Shown here: positions 44,043 through 52,609 of the stretch, one piece after another
Layout of the letters: every line of letters begins with the position of its first letter
Position numbering within the stretch: the stretch's first letter is position 1
Source: a bacterium
GTDB taxonomy: Bacteria > Bacteroidota > Bacteroidia > Flavobacteriales_D > Sanyastnellaceae
Direction: 5' to 3'
Length of the DNA: 64,000 nt
Assembly: GCA_029979565.1 (NCBI GenBank)
Contig: JAPOHG010000001.1
Location: forward strand, 62,001 to 126,000
Translations under genes and position numbers: made by a program
Notes under the pieces: model-generated
Databases searched by the model: none
Told to the model about the DNA's origin: nothing
The model's input: the letters and a program-made list of their open reading frames with translations, nothing else

Positions 44043-45449
44043 ATGTCCACACCCGTACAACACAACTTAGAGCCAGAAAAAATGGCTGTAGTGGGCGCCG
44101 GTCTAGTTGGAAGCCTTTGGGCGCTGATGCTGGCGCAACGTGGGCACCACGTGGATGTTTTTGAGCGCCGTTCCGATCCGCGAGTCGGGTCGTACAAAGG
44201 AGGCAGAAGCATCAACCTCGCCCTGAGCGACCGGGGGTGGCGGGCCTTGGAGAAGGCCGGCATCGCACAGGCCGTCCGCGACATTGCCTTGCCGATTACG
44301 CACCGAACCATGCACGCGACGGACGGAACCCTCACCCGTCAACCGTACGGCCTTCCGGATGCGAAGGGAAAATTTGAAGATCCTCAGTGCATTTACTCCG
44401 TCTCGCGGGCGTTGCTCAACCGTCTATTGGTGGAAGAGTCGGAGAAACACGCCCACGTAACGTACCGGTTTGACCACCGCTGCGTCGACATTGATTTGGA
44501 GGCGAATGCGTTGACGTTCGTAAGCGGCGAAAGCGGGCGGCACGCGCAGCCATTTGACCGAATCTTCGGAACGGACGGTGCGTTCAGTGCGGTGCGGGAC
44601 CGGTTAATGCGAACCGATCGCTTCGATTTTGCCCAACGCTACCTGACCCACGGCTACAAGGAAATTGAGATGCGACCCACCGCCGACGGCCAATTCAAAA
44701 TGGAGGACGACGCATTGCACATTTGGCCACGCGGCGAGTTCATGTTGATGGGATTGCCCAACCCGGATGGCACTTTTACATGCACGGTTTTCGCTCCCTA
44801 CGATGGACCGAACGGACTGAATGGACTTGATACCCCAGAAGCGGTCACGGCTTACTTCAGCACGCACTTTCCAGATGTCATTCCGTTGATTCCTGATTTT
44901 GCCTCCCAATGGCTGGCCAACCCCACGAGTTCATTGGTCATGACCCAGTGCTACCCTTGGCACCACGGCGATGGCGTCTGCTTGATGGGAGATGCCGCGC
45001 ATGCCATCGTTCCGTTTTACGGCCAAGGCATGAACAGCGGTATGGAGGACTGCTCGGTCTTGAGCGAACTCCTCGACGGCATGGAATCTTCTAAAGATTG
45101 GGCACAAACCATGCAACAATACACGGAATTGCGAAAGCCCTCCGGCGATGCCATCCTCGAACTGGCCCTGCGGAATTACATCGAGATGCGCGACAAAACC
45201 GGGGATCCTGCTTTCCTGCTTCGCAAAAAAATAGAGGCCAAGTTGGCCACCAATTATCCCGGTCGTTGGCTTCCCCTCTATTCGCAAGTCACCTTCAGCC
45301 ATACGCCCTACGAAAAGGCATTGGAGGCTGGGCAGCGCCAGGACCGCATCATGGAAAAAATATTGGCACAAGAAGGGATTGAAGCCAATTGGGACCGGCC
45401 CGAAACCTTTGAATCGATCCTCAACGAATGGGAATCACAAAGCGCCTGA
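44043..45449 (+). CDS. kmo: Kynurenine 3-monooxygenase
   Basis: A 468-aa flavoprotein that hydroxylates kynurenine to 3-hydroxykynurenine with NADPH and O2, part of tryptophan breakdown and of the eukaryote-like route to quinolinate and NAD. The FAD motif is VVGAGLVGSLWALMLAQRG near the start; GGRSINLALSDRGW and the FAD-ribityl block GDAAHAIVPFYGQGMNSGMED are typical of KMO. No kynureninase or dioxygenase genes are in the window. ATG 44043 is chosen because the track start runs into the upstream gene. Its stop overlaps the next gene by 22 bases. Confidence 0.9.
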   Translation: MSTPVQHNLEPEKMAVVGAGLVGSLWALMLAQRGHHVDVFERRSDPRVGSYKGGRSINLALSDRGWRALEKAGIAQAVRDIALPITHRTMHATDGTLTRQPYGLPDAKGKFEDPQCIYSVSRALLNRLLVEESEKHAHVTYRFDHRCVDIDLEANALTFVSGESGRHAQPFDRIFGTDGAFSAVRDRLMRTDRFDFAQRYLTHGYKEIEMRPTADGQFKMEDDALHIWPRGEFMLMGLPNPDGTFTCTVFAPYDGPNGLNGLDTPEAVTAYFSTHFPDVIPLIPDFASQWLANPTSSLVMTQCYPWHHGDGVCLMGDAAHAIVPFYGQGMNSGMEDCSVLSELLDGMESSKDWAQTMQQYTELRKPSGDAILELALRNYIEMRDKTGDPAFLLRKKIEAKLATNYPGRWLPLYSQVTFSHTPYEKALEAGQRQDRIMEKILAQEGIEANWDRPETFESILNEWESQSA

Positions 45450-46345
45450 CGCCGGTATTCGTCTGGATTTTGGTTGGTGGACTCAACGGCGCAGAAGCGC
45501 AATCCACCCCGTTCAATGCCGAAAGCCGGACCTTTCGCAGCCAAGGCTGGACGTGCGCCATCGGGTACCACGCCTTCAACGCCCGGCCCGATTCAGTGCC
45601 TGTCGTCTACCAAACGGTCCGTCCATCGGGCACCATTGACACCCTCCACGCCGGGACGTGGGGCCATGCGGGCAACCAAGCCCTTCGCCTGGGCATCGGC
45701 TATTGGGGGATCGCTCGGCGACCGCTTATCTGGGACCGCTGGTTCATTGAGCTGCACGGCACGCGCAATGCCGCAGCCTCCACATTCGAAGGGTTGGTGA
45801 CTGATGCGGACAGCATCTTACAGCCCAACACCCTCCTCGACAGCGGCCGTTCGATGCTGACCACCGAATTGAACTTCAAACTCCAACGGGCTTTCGAAAT
45901 CAAAACCGATTTCTTCTTTGAAGTCCAGCTTGGCATCGGGTGGGATCGGGAATGGGGAAGTGCGTTCAGCAGGAACGGGCCGGACAGCATGTTTGTGACC
46001 CGATCAGCACCTGCGACAGATCGCGTGGCATTGGAATTAGGCGCCGGGCTTGGGGTCAGGACGCGCTCCGGCCGGTACCTGCGTGTCCACGCCACGTACG
46101 ACGGCTTGCAGTTGGCACCGCTGGCGGAGGAAGGGGATGGCCGTGTGCAGTGGTACGAGGGCCAGTACCAACCGTGGAACCTCACACTTCAATGGGACCT
46201 GCTGCGCGCCAAACCACTCGAAGATTGTGCCAAACCACCTGCTCAGGACCGACCAAGCGAAGTCCTCTTCGGCGATCAAATGCAAAAAGACCGCAAGAAG
46301 CAAATGAAAAAACAGAAGCGCCGAGCCAAAAAGAACCGGTGGTAA
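45428..46345 (+). CDS. Exported protein of unknown function with polybasic tail
   Basis: A 305-aa protein with a signal peptide (LTPVFVWILVGGLNGAEA). The mature part has alternating hydrophobic and aromatic strands (LRLGIGYWGIA, FFFEVQLGIGWDR, LELGAGLGVRT) suggesting a beta-barrel or beta-rich outer-membrane protein. It ends not with a barrel-closing aromatic strand but with a strongly basic tail, KDRKKQMKKQKRRAKKNRW. I do not recognise the family. It overlaps kmo by 22 bases, so it probably shares that transcript, and abuts the converging epimerase gene with no spacer. Confidence 0.6.
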   Translation: MGITKRLTPVFVWILVGGLNGAEAQSTPFNAESRTFRSQGWTCAIGYHAFNARPDSVPVVYQTVRPSGTIDTLHAGTWGHAGNQALRLGIGYWGIARRPLIWDRWFIELHGTRNAAASTFEGLVTDADSILQPNTLLDSGRSMLTTELNFKLQRAFEIKTDFFFEVQLGIGWDREWGSAFSRNGPDSMFVTRSAPATDRVALELGAGLGVRTRSGRYLRVHATYDGLQLAPLAEEGDGRVQWYEGQYQPWNLTLQWDLLRAKPLEDCAKPPAQDRPSEVLFGDQMQKDRKKQMKKQKRRAKKNRW

Positions 46346-46744
46346 CTACCCGCGGTCCGCGCAAAGCTCCACCAGTACGCGGTTCGTATCCGCCGGATGC
46401 AGGAAGGCGATTTCCTTGTTGTCCGCGCCTTCCTTGGGGCCGCTGATGACGCGGTACCCCAATCCCTGCAGCCGATGAATTTCACCTCGGATGTCGTCCA
46501 CGAAAAACGCTACATGATGCAGTCCTTCACCGCGCTTGGCGATGTGCTGACCAATCGGCCCCTCCGGCGACGTACTGGCCAGTAATTCCAATTTGCTCTC
46601 ACCCGTTTGAAAAAAGCTGACATCCACCCCTTCCGACGCGACATGCTCTCGCTTGAAAGGCGATTCACCCAGAACGTCCGCGAAAATGCGTTCCGCAGCC
46701 TGCAGGTCAGCGACGGCGATTCCGATGTGTTCGATGCGTTTCAT
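46346..46744 (-). CDS. mce: Methylmalonyl-CoA epimerase
   Basis: A 132-aa VOC-fold enzyme that interconverts (R)- and (S)-methylmalonyl-CoA in the propionate/B12 pathway. It starts MKRIEHIGIAVADL with metal ligand H6; further ligands lie in GEGLHHVAFFVDDI and the final VLVELCAD. LELLASTSPEGPIGQHIAKRGEG is a strong family block. The track start at 46906 would overlap the divergent SDR gene. Methylmalonyl-CoA mutase is not in the window, but the adenosyltransferase that makes its cofactor is at 58084. A TATTTTTA about 16 bases upstream of the ATG may be its -7 box. Confidence 0.93.
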   Translation of the reverse strand: MKRIEHIGIAVADLQAAERIFADVLGESPFKREHVASEGVDVSFFQTGESKLELLASTSPEGPIGQHIAKRGEGLHHVAFFVDDIRGEIHRLQGLGYRVISGPKEGADNKEIAFLHPADTNRVLVELCADRG

Positions 46745-46792
46745 GGCCGGGGTTTGGAGGTAAAAATACAGCCAAATTGACGGGGGAGTGGC

Positions 46793-46800
46793 TACCTTCG
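46793..46800 (+). promoter_or_regulatory. -7 box of the SDR gene, four bases before its ATG
   Basis: TACCTTCG, one mismatch to TAnnTTTG, then TTCC and ATG 46805. The same box and a similar upstream TTG are found before the gene at 1650. Confidence 0.5.
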
Positions 46801-46804
46801 TTCC

Positions 46805-47608
46805 ATGACCGATACGAACAACCCCTGGATGCCGCTCGGGCTTCAAGGAAAGCACGCGGTGGTGTGCGGAGCAACCCAAGGCATCGGACTTGCGGCAGCG
46901 CAGCACCTCGCCGGGCTTGGCGCGCGCATCACCCTCATGGCACGGAACGCAGAGCGACTCGAAGAAGCACGGCTTACGCTAGACGAACCGGAACGACACG
47001 CCACGGCGCAAGCAGATTTTAGCTGTCCGGAAGAAGTGAAAGCAGCCATTGATGATGTGGTAAGTGATGGACCTGTACACATCCTCGTGAACAACACGGG
47101 CGGACCGGCAGGCGGCCCAATTGTAGAAGCCCAGGTGGATGCTTTCATGAATACGTTTCAGCAACATTTGGTCTGCAATCACTTGCTCGCGCAAGCCGTG
47201 TTGCCGGGCATGAAAGCAGCCGGATACGGTCGAATCATCAACGTTATCAGCACCAGCGTCAAGCAACCGTTGGCCAATTTGGGTGTCAGCAACACCATCC
47301 GCGGAGCTGTGGCCAATTGGGCCAAGACGTGGGCCAACGAAGTGGGAATGCATGGCGTCACGGTCAACAACGTATTGCCCGGTGCCACCAACACCGCACG
47401 CCTCGAACAGATCATTGCCAACAAGGCCGATAAAACGGGCGCATCAACCGATGAAATCCACGCCCAAATGGCCGCCGCTGTGCCCCTCAAACGCACCGGA
47501 GAACCGGAAGAAGTGGGCCGTGCTATCGCCTTTTTAGCCTCACCATCAGCGAGTTATATTTCTGGAGTCAATTTACCGGTCGACGGAGGCCGAACTTCTT
47601 CCCTGTGA
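46805..47608 (+). CDS. SDR-family protein lacking the YxxxK dyad
   Basis: A 267-aa classical short-chain dehydrogenase by fold. The nucleotide-binding motif GATQGIG (22-28), NNTGG and the late YISGVNLPVDGG are normal. The serine of the triad may be in NVISTSV, but at the place of the catalytic YxxxK the sequence reads SNTIR, so both Tyr and Lys are replaced (Ser and Arg). The same SNTIR-type segment occurs in other Bacteroidota relatives annotated as 3-oxoacyl-ACP reductases, from memory. It may bind NAD(P) without the standard chemistry. A -7 box ends four bases before the ATG; gdhA follows after 38 bases. Confidence 0.8.
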   Translation: MTDTNNPWMPLGLQGKHAVVCGATQGIGLAAAQHLAGLGARITLMARNAERLEEARLTLDEPERHATAQADFSCPEEVKAAIDDVVSDGPVHILVNNTGGPAGGPIVEAQVDAFMNTFQQHLVCNHLLAQAVLPGMKAAGYGRIINVISTSVKQPLANLGVSNTIRGAVANWAKTWANEVGMHGVTVNNVLPGATNTARLEQIIANKADKTGASTDEIHAQMAAAVPLKRTGEPEEVGRAIAFLASPSASYISGVNLPVDGGRTSSL

Positions 47609-47610
47609 AT

Positions 47611-47618
47611 TAGATTTG
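47611..47618 (+). promoter_or_regulatory. -7 box of gdhA
   Basis: TAGATTTG, exact TAnnTTTG match, 28 bases before ATG 47647. Confidence 0.55.
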
Positions 47619-47646
47619 TCGTGCTTAAACGTTAATAGGTACGTTG

Positions 47647-49002
47647 ATGACTAACCCTCACCACGAGCAGATTGCGGCATTCATGGCCGAGGTAACTGCT
47701 CAGAATCCGAATGAACCCGAGTTCATTCAGGCGGTGCAAGAAGTTGCTGAGACCGTCATTCCTTTCATTGCTGACCATCCGAAGTATGCGGATCACCGCA
47801 TCTTGGAGCGCATGGTTGAACCGGAGCGTACCATCATGTTCCGCGTGCCCTGGACCGATGACAACGGACAGGTGCACATCAACAAAGGCTACCGAATTGA
47901 ATTCAATTCAGCCATCGGTCCTTACAAGGGCGGACTGCGGTTCCACCCTTCCGTCAACCTCAGCGTACTGAAATTTTTGGGCTTCGAGCAGGTCTTTAAA
48001 AACAGCTTAACAACGCTGCCCATGGGCGGCGGCAAAGGCGGGTCCAACTTCAATCCCAAGGGAAAGTCCGACAACGAAGTGATGCGCTTTTGCCAGAGTT
48101 TCATGACGGAACTGGCCCGCCACATCGGTCCCAATACCGACGTCCCTGCGGGCGACATCGGCGTAGGTGGTCGTGAAATCGGCTACATGTTTGGTCAATA
48201 CAAGCGCCTCCGCAATGAGTTCACCGGGGTATTGACAGGCAAAGGCCGCAATTGGGGCGGTTCTTTGATCCGCCCAGAGGCAACCGGTTACGGGGCGGTG
48301 TATTTCGCAGCAGAGATGCTTGACACCAAAGGCCAAAACTTCGAAGGCAAGCATGTGGTGATTTCCGGCTCCGGCAACGTCGCTCAATTTGCAGCGGAGA
48401 AGGCCATCCAAATGGGCGGAAAGGTGGTAACGATGTCGGATTCGTCCGGTTACATTCACGAGCCCAATGGGTTGACAACGGAACAACTCGACTGGATCAA
48501 AGACCTCAAGAATGTTCGCCGTGGCCGCATCTCGGAATTTGCTGATGCCCACGCTACGGCCTCATTCTATGCAGGTGAACGCCCATGGGGAGTGGCTTGC
48601 GAAGCGGCATTCCCATGTGCGACCCAAAACGAATTGAACGAAGCCGAAGCGAAGCAGTTGATCGCCAACGGATGCCAAGTGGTGGCTGAAGGGGCCAACA
48701 TGCCGTCGACGCCTGAAGCCATCGAGGCCTTCCAATCGGCCAAAGTCCTGTTCGCACCCGGCAAAGCATCCAATGCAGGCGGGGTAGCGACAAGCGGACT
48801 CGAAATGTCCCAGAACAGCTTGCGCATGAACTGGACCCGCGAGGAAGTTGACGATCGCTTGCTGAACATCATGAAAGACATCCACACGCAATGCGTGACC
48901 TACGGCAAGGATTCTTCCGGATATGTCGACTACGTCAAAGGCGCGAACATCGCCGGTTTCGTGAAGGTGGCGGATGCGATGATTGATCAAGGCGTCGTTT
49001 AA
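47647..49002 (+). CDS. gdhA: NADP-type glutamate dehydrogenase
   Basis: A 451-aa enzyme that makes glutamate from 2-oxoglutarate and ammonia. KGGLRFHPSVNLSVLKFLGFEQ, LPMGGGKGGSNFNPKGKSD (catalytic lysine in the GGGKGG block), PAGDIGVGGREIGYM and the nucleotide-binding VISGSGNVAQFAAEKA are all present. The length and the MFRVPWTDDNGQ start fit the hexameric NADP-dependent subgroup. The track begins at a TTG; ATG 47647 is the likely start. It has its own promoter box and is not obviously in an operon. Confidence 0.96.
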   Translation: MTNPHHEQIAAFMAEVTAQNPNEPEFIQAVQEVAETVIPFIADHPKYADHRILERMVEPERTIMFRVPWTDDNGQVHINKGYRIEFNSAIGPYKGGLRFHPSVNLSVLKFLGFEQVFKNSLTTLPMGGGKGGSNFNPKGKSDNEVMRFCQSFMTELARHIGPNTDVPAGDIGVGGREIGYMFGQYKRLRNEFTGVLTGKGRNWGGSLIRPEATGYGAVYFAAEMLDTKGQNFEGKHVVISGSGNVAQFAAEKAIQMGGKVVTMSDSSGYIHEPNGLTTEQLDWIKDLKNVRRGRISEFADAHATASFYAGERPWGVACEAAFPCATQNELNEAEAKQLIANGCQVVAEGANMPSTPEAIEAFQSAKVLFAPGKASNAGGVATSGLEMSQNSLRMNWTREEVDDRLLNIMKDIHTQCVTYGKDSSGYVDYVKGANIAGFVKVADAMIDQGVV

Positions 49003-49017
49003 CCCCGCGCGTGGCGC

Positions 49018-49025
49018 TATCTTTG
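49018..49025 (+). promoter_or_regulatory. -7 box of the small membrane protein gene, four bases before its ATG
   Basis: TATCTTTG, exact TAnnTTTG match, then TGCC and ATG 49030. Confidence 0.6.
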
Positions 49026-49029
49026 TGCC

Positions 49030-49476
49030 ATGATTACTGGATTCCAACACATGCACAGCGCGTTGCGCTGGGTGGTACTTGCGTTGCTCGTCGTGACCCT
49101 CGTCAAGGCGTGGCAAAACCGCCAATCGTCCTTCACGGCAGGTCAGGCCAAATTGGGTCTGTTCACCATGATTTCCATGCACATCCAGCTCTTGCTGGGC
49201 CTGGCCTTGTACATGATGAAGGGATGGGCGTCCATGCTGGGTCAACCCGGTGTGATGGAGTCGACCGTCATGCGCTTCTTTACCGTGGAGCACCTCGTGG
49301 GTATGCTGTTGGCCATTTTATTTGGAACGCTGGGGCACAGCCTCACCAAACGCGCTGCATCCGATGCCATGAAGCACAAGCGTCAACTGCGGTACTTTGG
49401 CATCGCCTTGCTGCTCATCGTAGCGAGCATTCCTTGGCCATTCCGACCGGGCTTCGAGGCCTACGGCTGGTTCTGA
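49030..49476 (+). CDS. Four-helix membrane protein, cytochrome b-like
   Basis: A 148-aa inner-membrane protein with four predicted helices and little else. Histidines lie in or at the ends of helices: FQHMHSALRW near the start, MISMHIQLLLGL, VEHLVGM and LGHSLTK. Paired helix histidines make haem b binding possible, and relatives in Bacteroidota are sometimes labelled cytochrome B, from memory; the family is uncharacterised. Its stop and the ATG of the cytochrome c lipoprotein gene overlap by one base (TGATG), which suggests the two proteins work together. Confidence 0.7.
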   Translation: MITGFQHMHSALRWVVLALLVVTLVKAWQNRQSSFTAGQAKLGLFTMISMHIQLLLGLALYMMKGWASMLGQPGVMESTVMRFFTVEHLVGMLLAILFGTLGHSLTKRAASDAMKHKRQLRYFGIALLLIVASIPWPFRPGFEAYGWF

Positions 49477-49820
49477 TGTGCAGGTCCTGGCACATCTTCG
49501 CGGTGACCGCTGCGGTGGTCTTGATGATTGCCGGGTGTGGTGAAACAGATGAGTCCCATCAAGCGTTAAGCGCCAACCCTCCTTCCGAGGCAAGCATCAA
49601 ACGCGCCTACACCATGAAGTGTTCCCTTTGCCACGGCGCAGACGGCAAGCTCATGGCATCCAAGGCGCCCGACCTCAGCGAATCCACCATGGATCTGGAA
49701 AGCCGCATCGCATTGATCACCTACGGCAAAGGCACCATGCCCCCCCAAAAAGGCATCCTTGACGCTGCCACCATTCGCGGCATCGCTGAGTACATCGAGA
49801 CGTTCCGAGACATCAAATAA
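49476..49820 (+). CDS. Mono-haem cytochrome c lipoprotein
   Basis: A 114-aa exported cytochrome. The signal peptide ends in the lipobox LMIAGC (C21). The haem site is C49-SL-C52-H53 in KCSLCHGADG and the likely axial Met is M88 in GKGTMPPQKG, so it is a class I cytochrome c anchored by a lipid. The ORF track extends 465 bases upstream in this frame, but that part is the shadow of the preceding gene; ATG 49476 is the only start that gives a signal peptide. It is coupled by one-base overlaps to the genes on both sides. Confidence 0.88.
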   Translation: MCRSWHIFAVTAAVVLMIAGCGETDESHQALSANPPSEASIKRAYTMKCSLCHGADGKLMASKAPDLSESTMDLESRIALITYGKGTMPPQKGILDAATIRGIAEYIETFRDIK

Positions 49821-50998
49821 TGCTCGAAAAAAAGCTACACTCCACGGCCCTTGAGCCCGAAACCTGTGTCCTCGTTGGCCTTGTTCAAGGACGGGAAACC
49901 CGGGAGGAAGTCGCTGAACACCTCGAAGAGCTCGCTTTTCTCGCCACCACCGCCGACGCCATCAACAAACGAACCTTTGTTCAGAGCCTGGATCGGCCGG
50001 ACACCCGGACGTTTGTCGGCAGTGGTAAACTGCAGGAAGTCAAAGAATACGTCGAGGAGCATGAAATCGATATCCTCATCTTCGACGACGAGCTGACCCC
50101 AACGCAACTGCGGAACATAGAACGCGAGATTCCCGAGCGAAAAATCCTCGACCGCCCAAATTTGATCTTGGACATTTTTGCGCAGCGTGCCCGCACGGCT
50201 CACGCCAAGACCCAGGTAGAACTGGCCCAGTACCAGTACTTGCTTCCGCGATTGACCAACATGTGGACGCACCTTCAGAAGCAAAAAGGCGGAATCGGCA
50301 TGAAGGGACCGGGGGAAAAAGAGATTGAGACGGACCGCCGGATCATCCGCGACCGCATCGCCCACCTCAAGAAAGAATTGAAGGCCATTGACAAGCAAAT
50401 GGCCACCCAACGCGGCAACCGGGGGGCGTTGGTTCGTGTAGCACTGGTCGGCTATACCAACGCCGGTAAGAGCACTTTAATGACCCTGATGTCCAAGAGC
50501 GACGTGTTCGCCGAAAACAAGCTGTTCGCCACCTTGGACACCACCGTGCGAAAGGTGGTACTCCAAAACCTCCCGTTCCTCTTGAGCGACACGGTTGGGT
50601 TCATCCGCAAACTGCCTCATCAACTCATCGAAAGCTTCAAATCCACCCTCGATGAAACACGGGAAAGTGATTTACTGCTGCACGTGGTGGACGTGAGCCA
50701 TCCGCAATTTGAAGACCACCTCGCTGTTGTCGAGTCCACGCTCGCTGAAATAGGCAGCGATGACAAGCCCACGATGATCGTCTTCAATAAGGTGGACCGC
50801 ATTGAGGTGGAGCCCTTCGGACCGACCCGAGAAGACATCATGGCGGGCATCCGCGAACGCTTCGAACGGGGCGACCGCGAGGTCATTTTCATCTCCGCCA
50901 AGGAAAAATGGGGCATGGAAGAACTCCGCGACGTGGTCTTCGAAGCGGTCAAGACCATTCACGTCAAACGGTACCCCTACCACAATTTCTTGTATTAG
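49820..50998 (+). CDS. hflX: Ribosome-associated GTPase HflX
   Basis: A 392-aa GTPase that binds the large ribosomal subunit and splits stalled ribosomes. The HflX N-terminal domain includes DDELTPTQLRNIE and LAQYQYLLPRL, then the GPGEKEIETDRR block. The G domain starts with G1 GYTNAGKS (211-218), G3 is DTVGFIRKLP and G4 is NKVD. ATG overlaps the cytochrome stop by one base (TAATG), so this gene is probably co-transcribed with the two small genes before it. rbfA follows after 17 bases. Confidence 0.95.
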   Translation: MLEKKLHSTALEPETCVLVGLVQGRETREEVAEHLEELAFLATTADAINKRTFVQSLDRPDTRTFVGSGKLQEVKEYVEEHEIDILIFDDELTPTQLRNIEREIPERKILDRPNLILDIFAQRARTAHAKTQVELAQYQYLLPRLTNMWTHLQKQKGGIGMKGPGEKEIETDRRIIRDRIAHLKKELKAIDKQMATQRGNRGALVRVALVGYTNAGKSTLMTLMSKSDVFAENKLFATLDTTVRKVVLQNLPFLLSDTVGFIRKLPHQLIESFKSTLDETRESDLLLHVVDVSHPQFEDHLAVVESTLAEIGSDDKPTMIVFNKVDRIEVEPFGPTREDIMAGIRERFERGDREVIFISAKEKWGMEELRDVVFEAVKTIHVKRYPYHNFLY

Positions 50999-51015
50999 TT
51001 TCCGACCTTTAGACC

Positions 51016-51354
51016 ATGGCAGGCATTCGTCAAGAAAAAATGGCCGAACTGATTCGGCGTGATTTGAGCGTGATTTTCCAACGCCAAGCCAGCGTGTGGT
51101 TTGGGGGCATGTTCATCTCCGTCACACAGGTCCGTATGGCTCCCGATTTGGGCCTGGCAAAGGTCTACCTGAGCTTCATGGCCGTGCCGGACAAACAAAT
51201 CGCGCTGGCAGCCGTGCGCCAAGAGGGCTGGCGGGTACGGAAGGAATTGGGTGCCAAGATTGGAAAACAAGTCCGAATCGTTCCCGATTTGAATTTTTAC
51301 CTCGACGATAGCCTCGATTACTACGAAGCCATCGACCAAGCCCTGAAAAAGTAA
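51016..51354 (+). CDS. rbfA: Ribosome-binding factor A
   Basis: A 112-aa KH-fold factor for 30S maturation. RQEKMAELIRRDLSVIFQ is the typical N-terminus, VTQVRMAPDLGLAKVYLSFM the central block, and IVPDLNFYLDDSLDYYEAIDQAL the C-terminal one. It lies between hflX and a LolC/E-like permease (four bases apart), an order common in Bacteroidota. A GACCTTTA sequence four bases before the ATG is a poor match to the -7 consensus. Confidence 0.95.
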   Translation: MAGIRQEKMAELIRRDLSVIFQRQASVWFGGMFISVTQVRMAPDLGLAKVYLSFMAVPDKQIALAAVRQEGWRVRKELGAKIGKQVRIVPDLNFYLDDSLDYYEAIDQALKK

Positions 51355-51358
51355 GGGC

Positions 51359-52609
51359 ATGCGACTCCCGATTCGGCTTGCTTGGCGCTACGCGTGGACA
51401 CGCAGGAACCGCAGCTTGACGCATTTGATCTCGGGGATTTCCATGTTTGTCATTGCTGCGGTTACAGCCGCCATGATCGCCATCCTCAGTGCGTTCAATG
51501 GCATCGAATCGGTCGTCACAGAGCTGTTTGGAACGTTGGATGCTCCCATGGCCATTGTACCCACCAAAGGCGCCGTCGTGCCCGATTCCGTCGGAATCTG
51601 GGTAATGGAGAACTTCGGTCCGGAGAGCGCAAATCCAAGTGTACAATCGGCAGCACCTGTCATTGAAGACGAGGCCGTCGTGGCATGGGGCAATGCCCAG
51701 CCGCACGTCATCACCGTTCTCGGATTTGATAGCACATTGCTGCATGCCGCACCCATCGAATCCACACTTCGAAGCGAAACATGGCGGCCCGAGTTCGCGG
51801 AAGGTGCTCCGTGCGTCACGCTGGGCCTTGGAGTGCGCAATTTGCTCGGGGTGGGAAGCCTGGATGCCGAGAAAGGACTTCCTGCCTTGCAGTTTCGTGC
51901 ACCGATCAGGGGCAAGAAGCTCACTCGGTTCAAGGAGCGCGCGTTTCATTCAGAATCCGCATACGCTTGTGACGTCTTCTCGGTCAATGCTGAAATCGAT
52001 CGCAAATACACCTTGGCTCCGCTGGACCTGGCCCGAGCGCTGTTCAAACGTTCCGAATCGGTTACCCGTTTCGAATTGGGTTTGATGCCTGCGATAAACG
52101 AAGCATTGGTGGCGCAGCAGATCCAATCGGCCCTTGAAGCTAAAGGGGAGCCATGGCGGGTGCGTACACGGGCAGAAAAGAACGCCCTCATCACCCAAAC
52201 CAACCGGGCTGAAAAGTGGGCGACGTTTGTCATTCTGAGTTTCATCCTCGTGGTCGCTGCCTTCAACGTGATGGCATCGTTGACCATGCTGCTCCTTGAA
52301 AAACGCCAGGACATCGAAGTCCTCAATGCCATGGGCCTCACCGGTTGGCGACTGGAGCAGGTCTTTGCTTGGCAGGGCGTGATGATCAATGCGGTGGGTG
52401 GATTGGCCGGTGCAGCCATTGGCATTGCGCTGGTCCAGGGGCAGCAACACTTTGGGTGGGTCAAACTGCAAGGTTCGGTCATCCCTTCTTATCCGGTCGA
52501 ACTGATGCCCAGTGATGTTTTGGGCACCCTCGGGGTTGTGGTGCTCATCGGGGGGATTGGCTCCGGTTGGATGGTCCGCAATTTGGTGCGGCGCTTCGGT
52601 GCTGTTTGA
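51359..52609 (+). CDS. LolC/LolE-like ABC permease (FtsX family)
   Basis: A 416-aa permease with one N-terminal helix (LISGISMFVIAAVTAAMIAIL), a large periplasmic domain (about 50-280) and three C-terminal helices (FVILSFILVVAAFNVMASL and following). LLLEKRQDIEVLNAMGLTGWRLEQVFAWQG is the conserved FtsX/LolC block. It probably takes part in lipoprotein release to the outer membrane; the LolD ATPase is not adjacent. It starts four bases after rbfA. Its stop directly abuts the stop of dusB on the other strand, with no spacer. Confidence 0.88.
   Translation: MRLPIRLAWRYAWTRRNRSLTHLISGISMFVIAAVTAAMIAILSAFNGIESVVTELFGTLDAPMAIVPTKGAVVPDSVGIWVMENFGPESANPSVQSAAPVIEDEAVVAWGNAQPHVITVLGFDSTLLHAAPIESTLRSETWRPEFAEGAPCVTLGLGVRNLLGVGSLDAEKGLPALQFRAPIRGKKLTRFKERAFHSESAYACDVFSVNAEIDRKYTLAPLDLARALFKRSESVTRFELGLMPAINEALVAQQIQSALEAKGEPWRVRTRAEKNALITQTNRAEKWATFVILSFILVVAAFNVMASLTMLLLEKRQDIEVLNAMGLTGWRLEQVFAWQGVMINAVGGLAGAAIGIALVQGQQHFGWVKLQGSVIPSYPVELMPSDVLGTLGVVVLIGGIGSGWMVRNLVRRFGAV

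Noticed and set aside
49011-49475. Upstream extension of the cytochrome c ORF in the same frame
   Set aside because: Overlaps the small membrane protein gene out of frame; the signal peptide starts at 49476.
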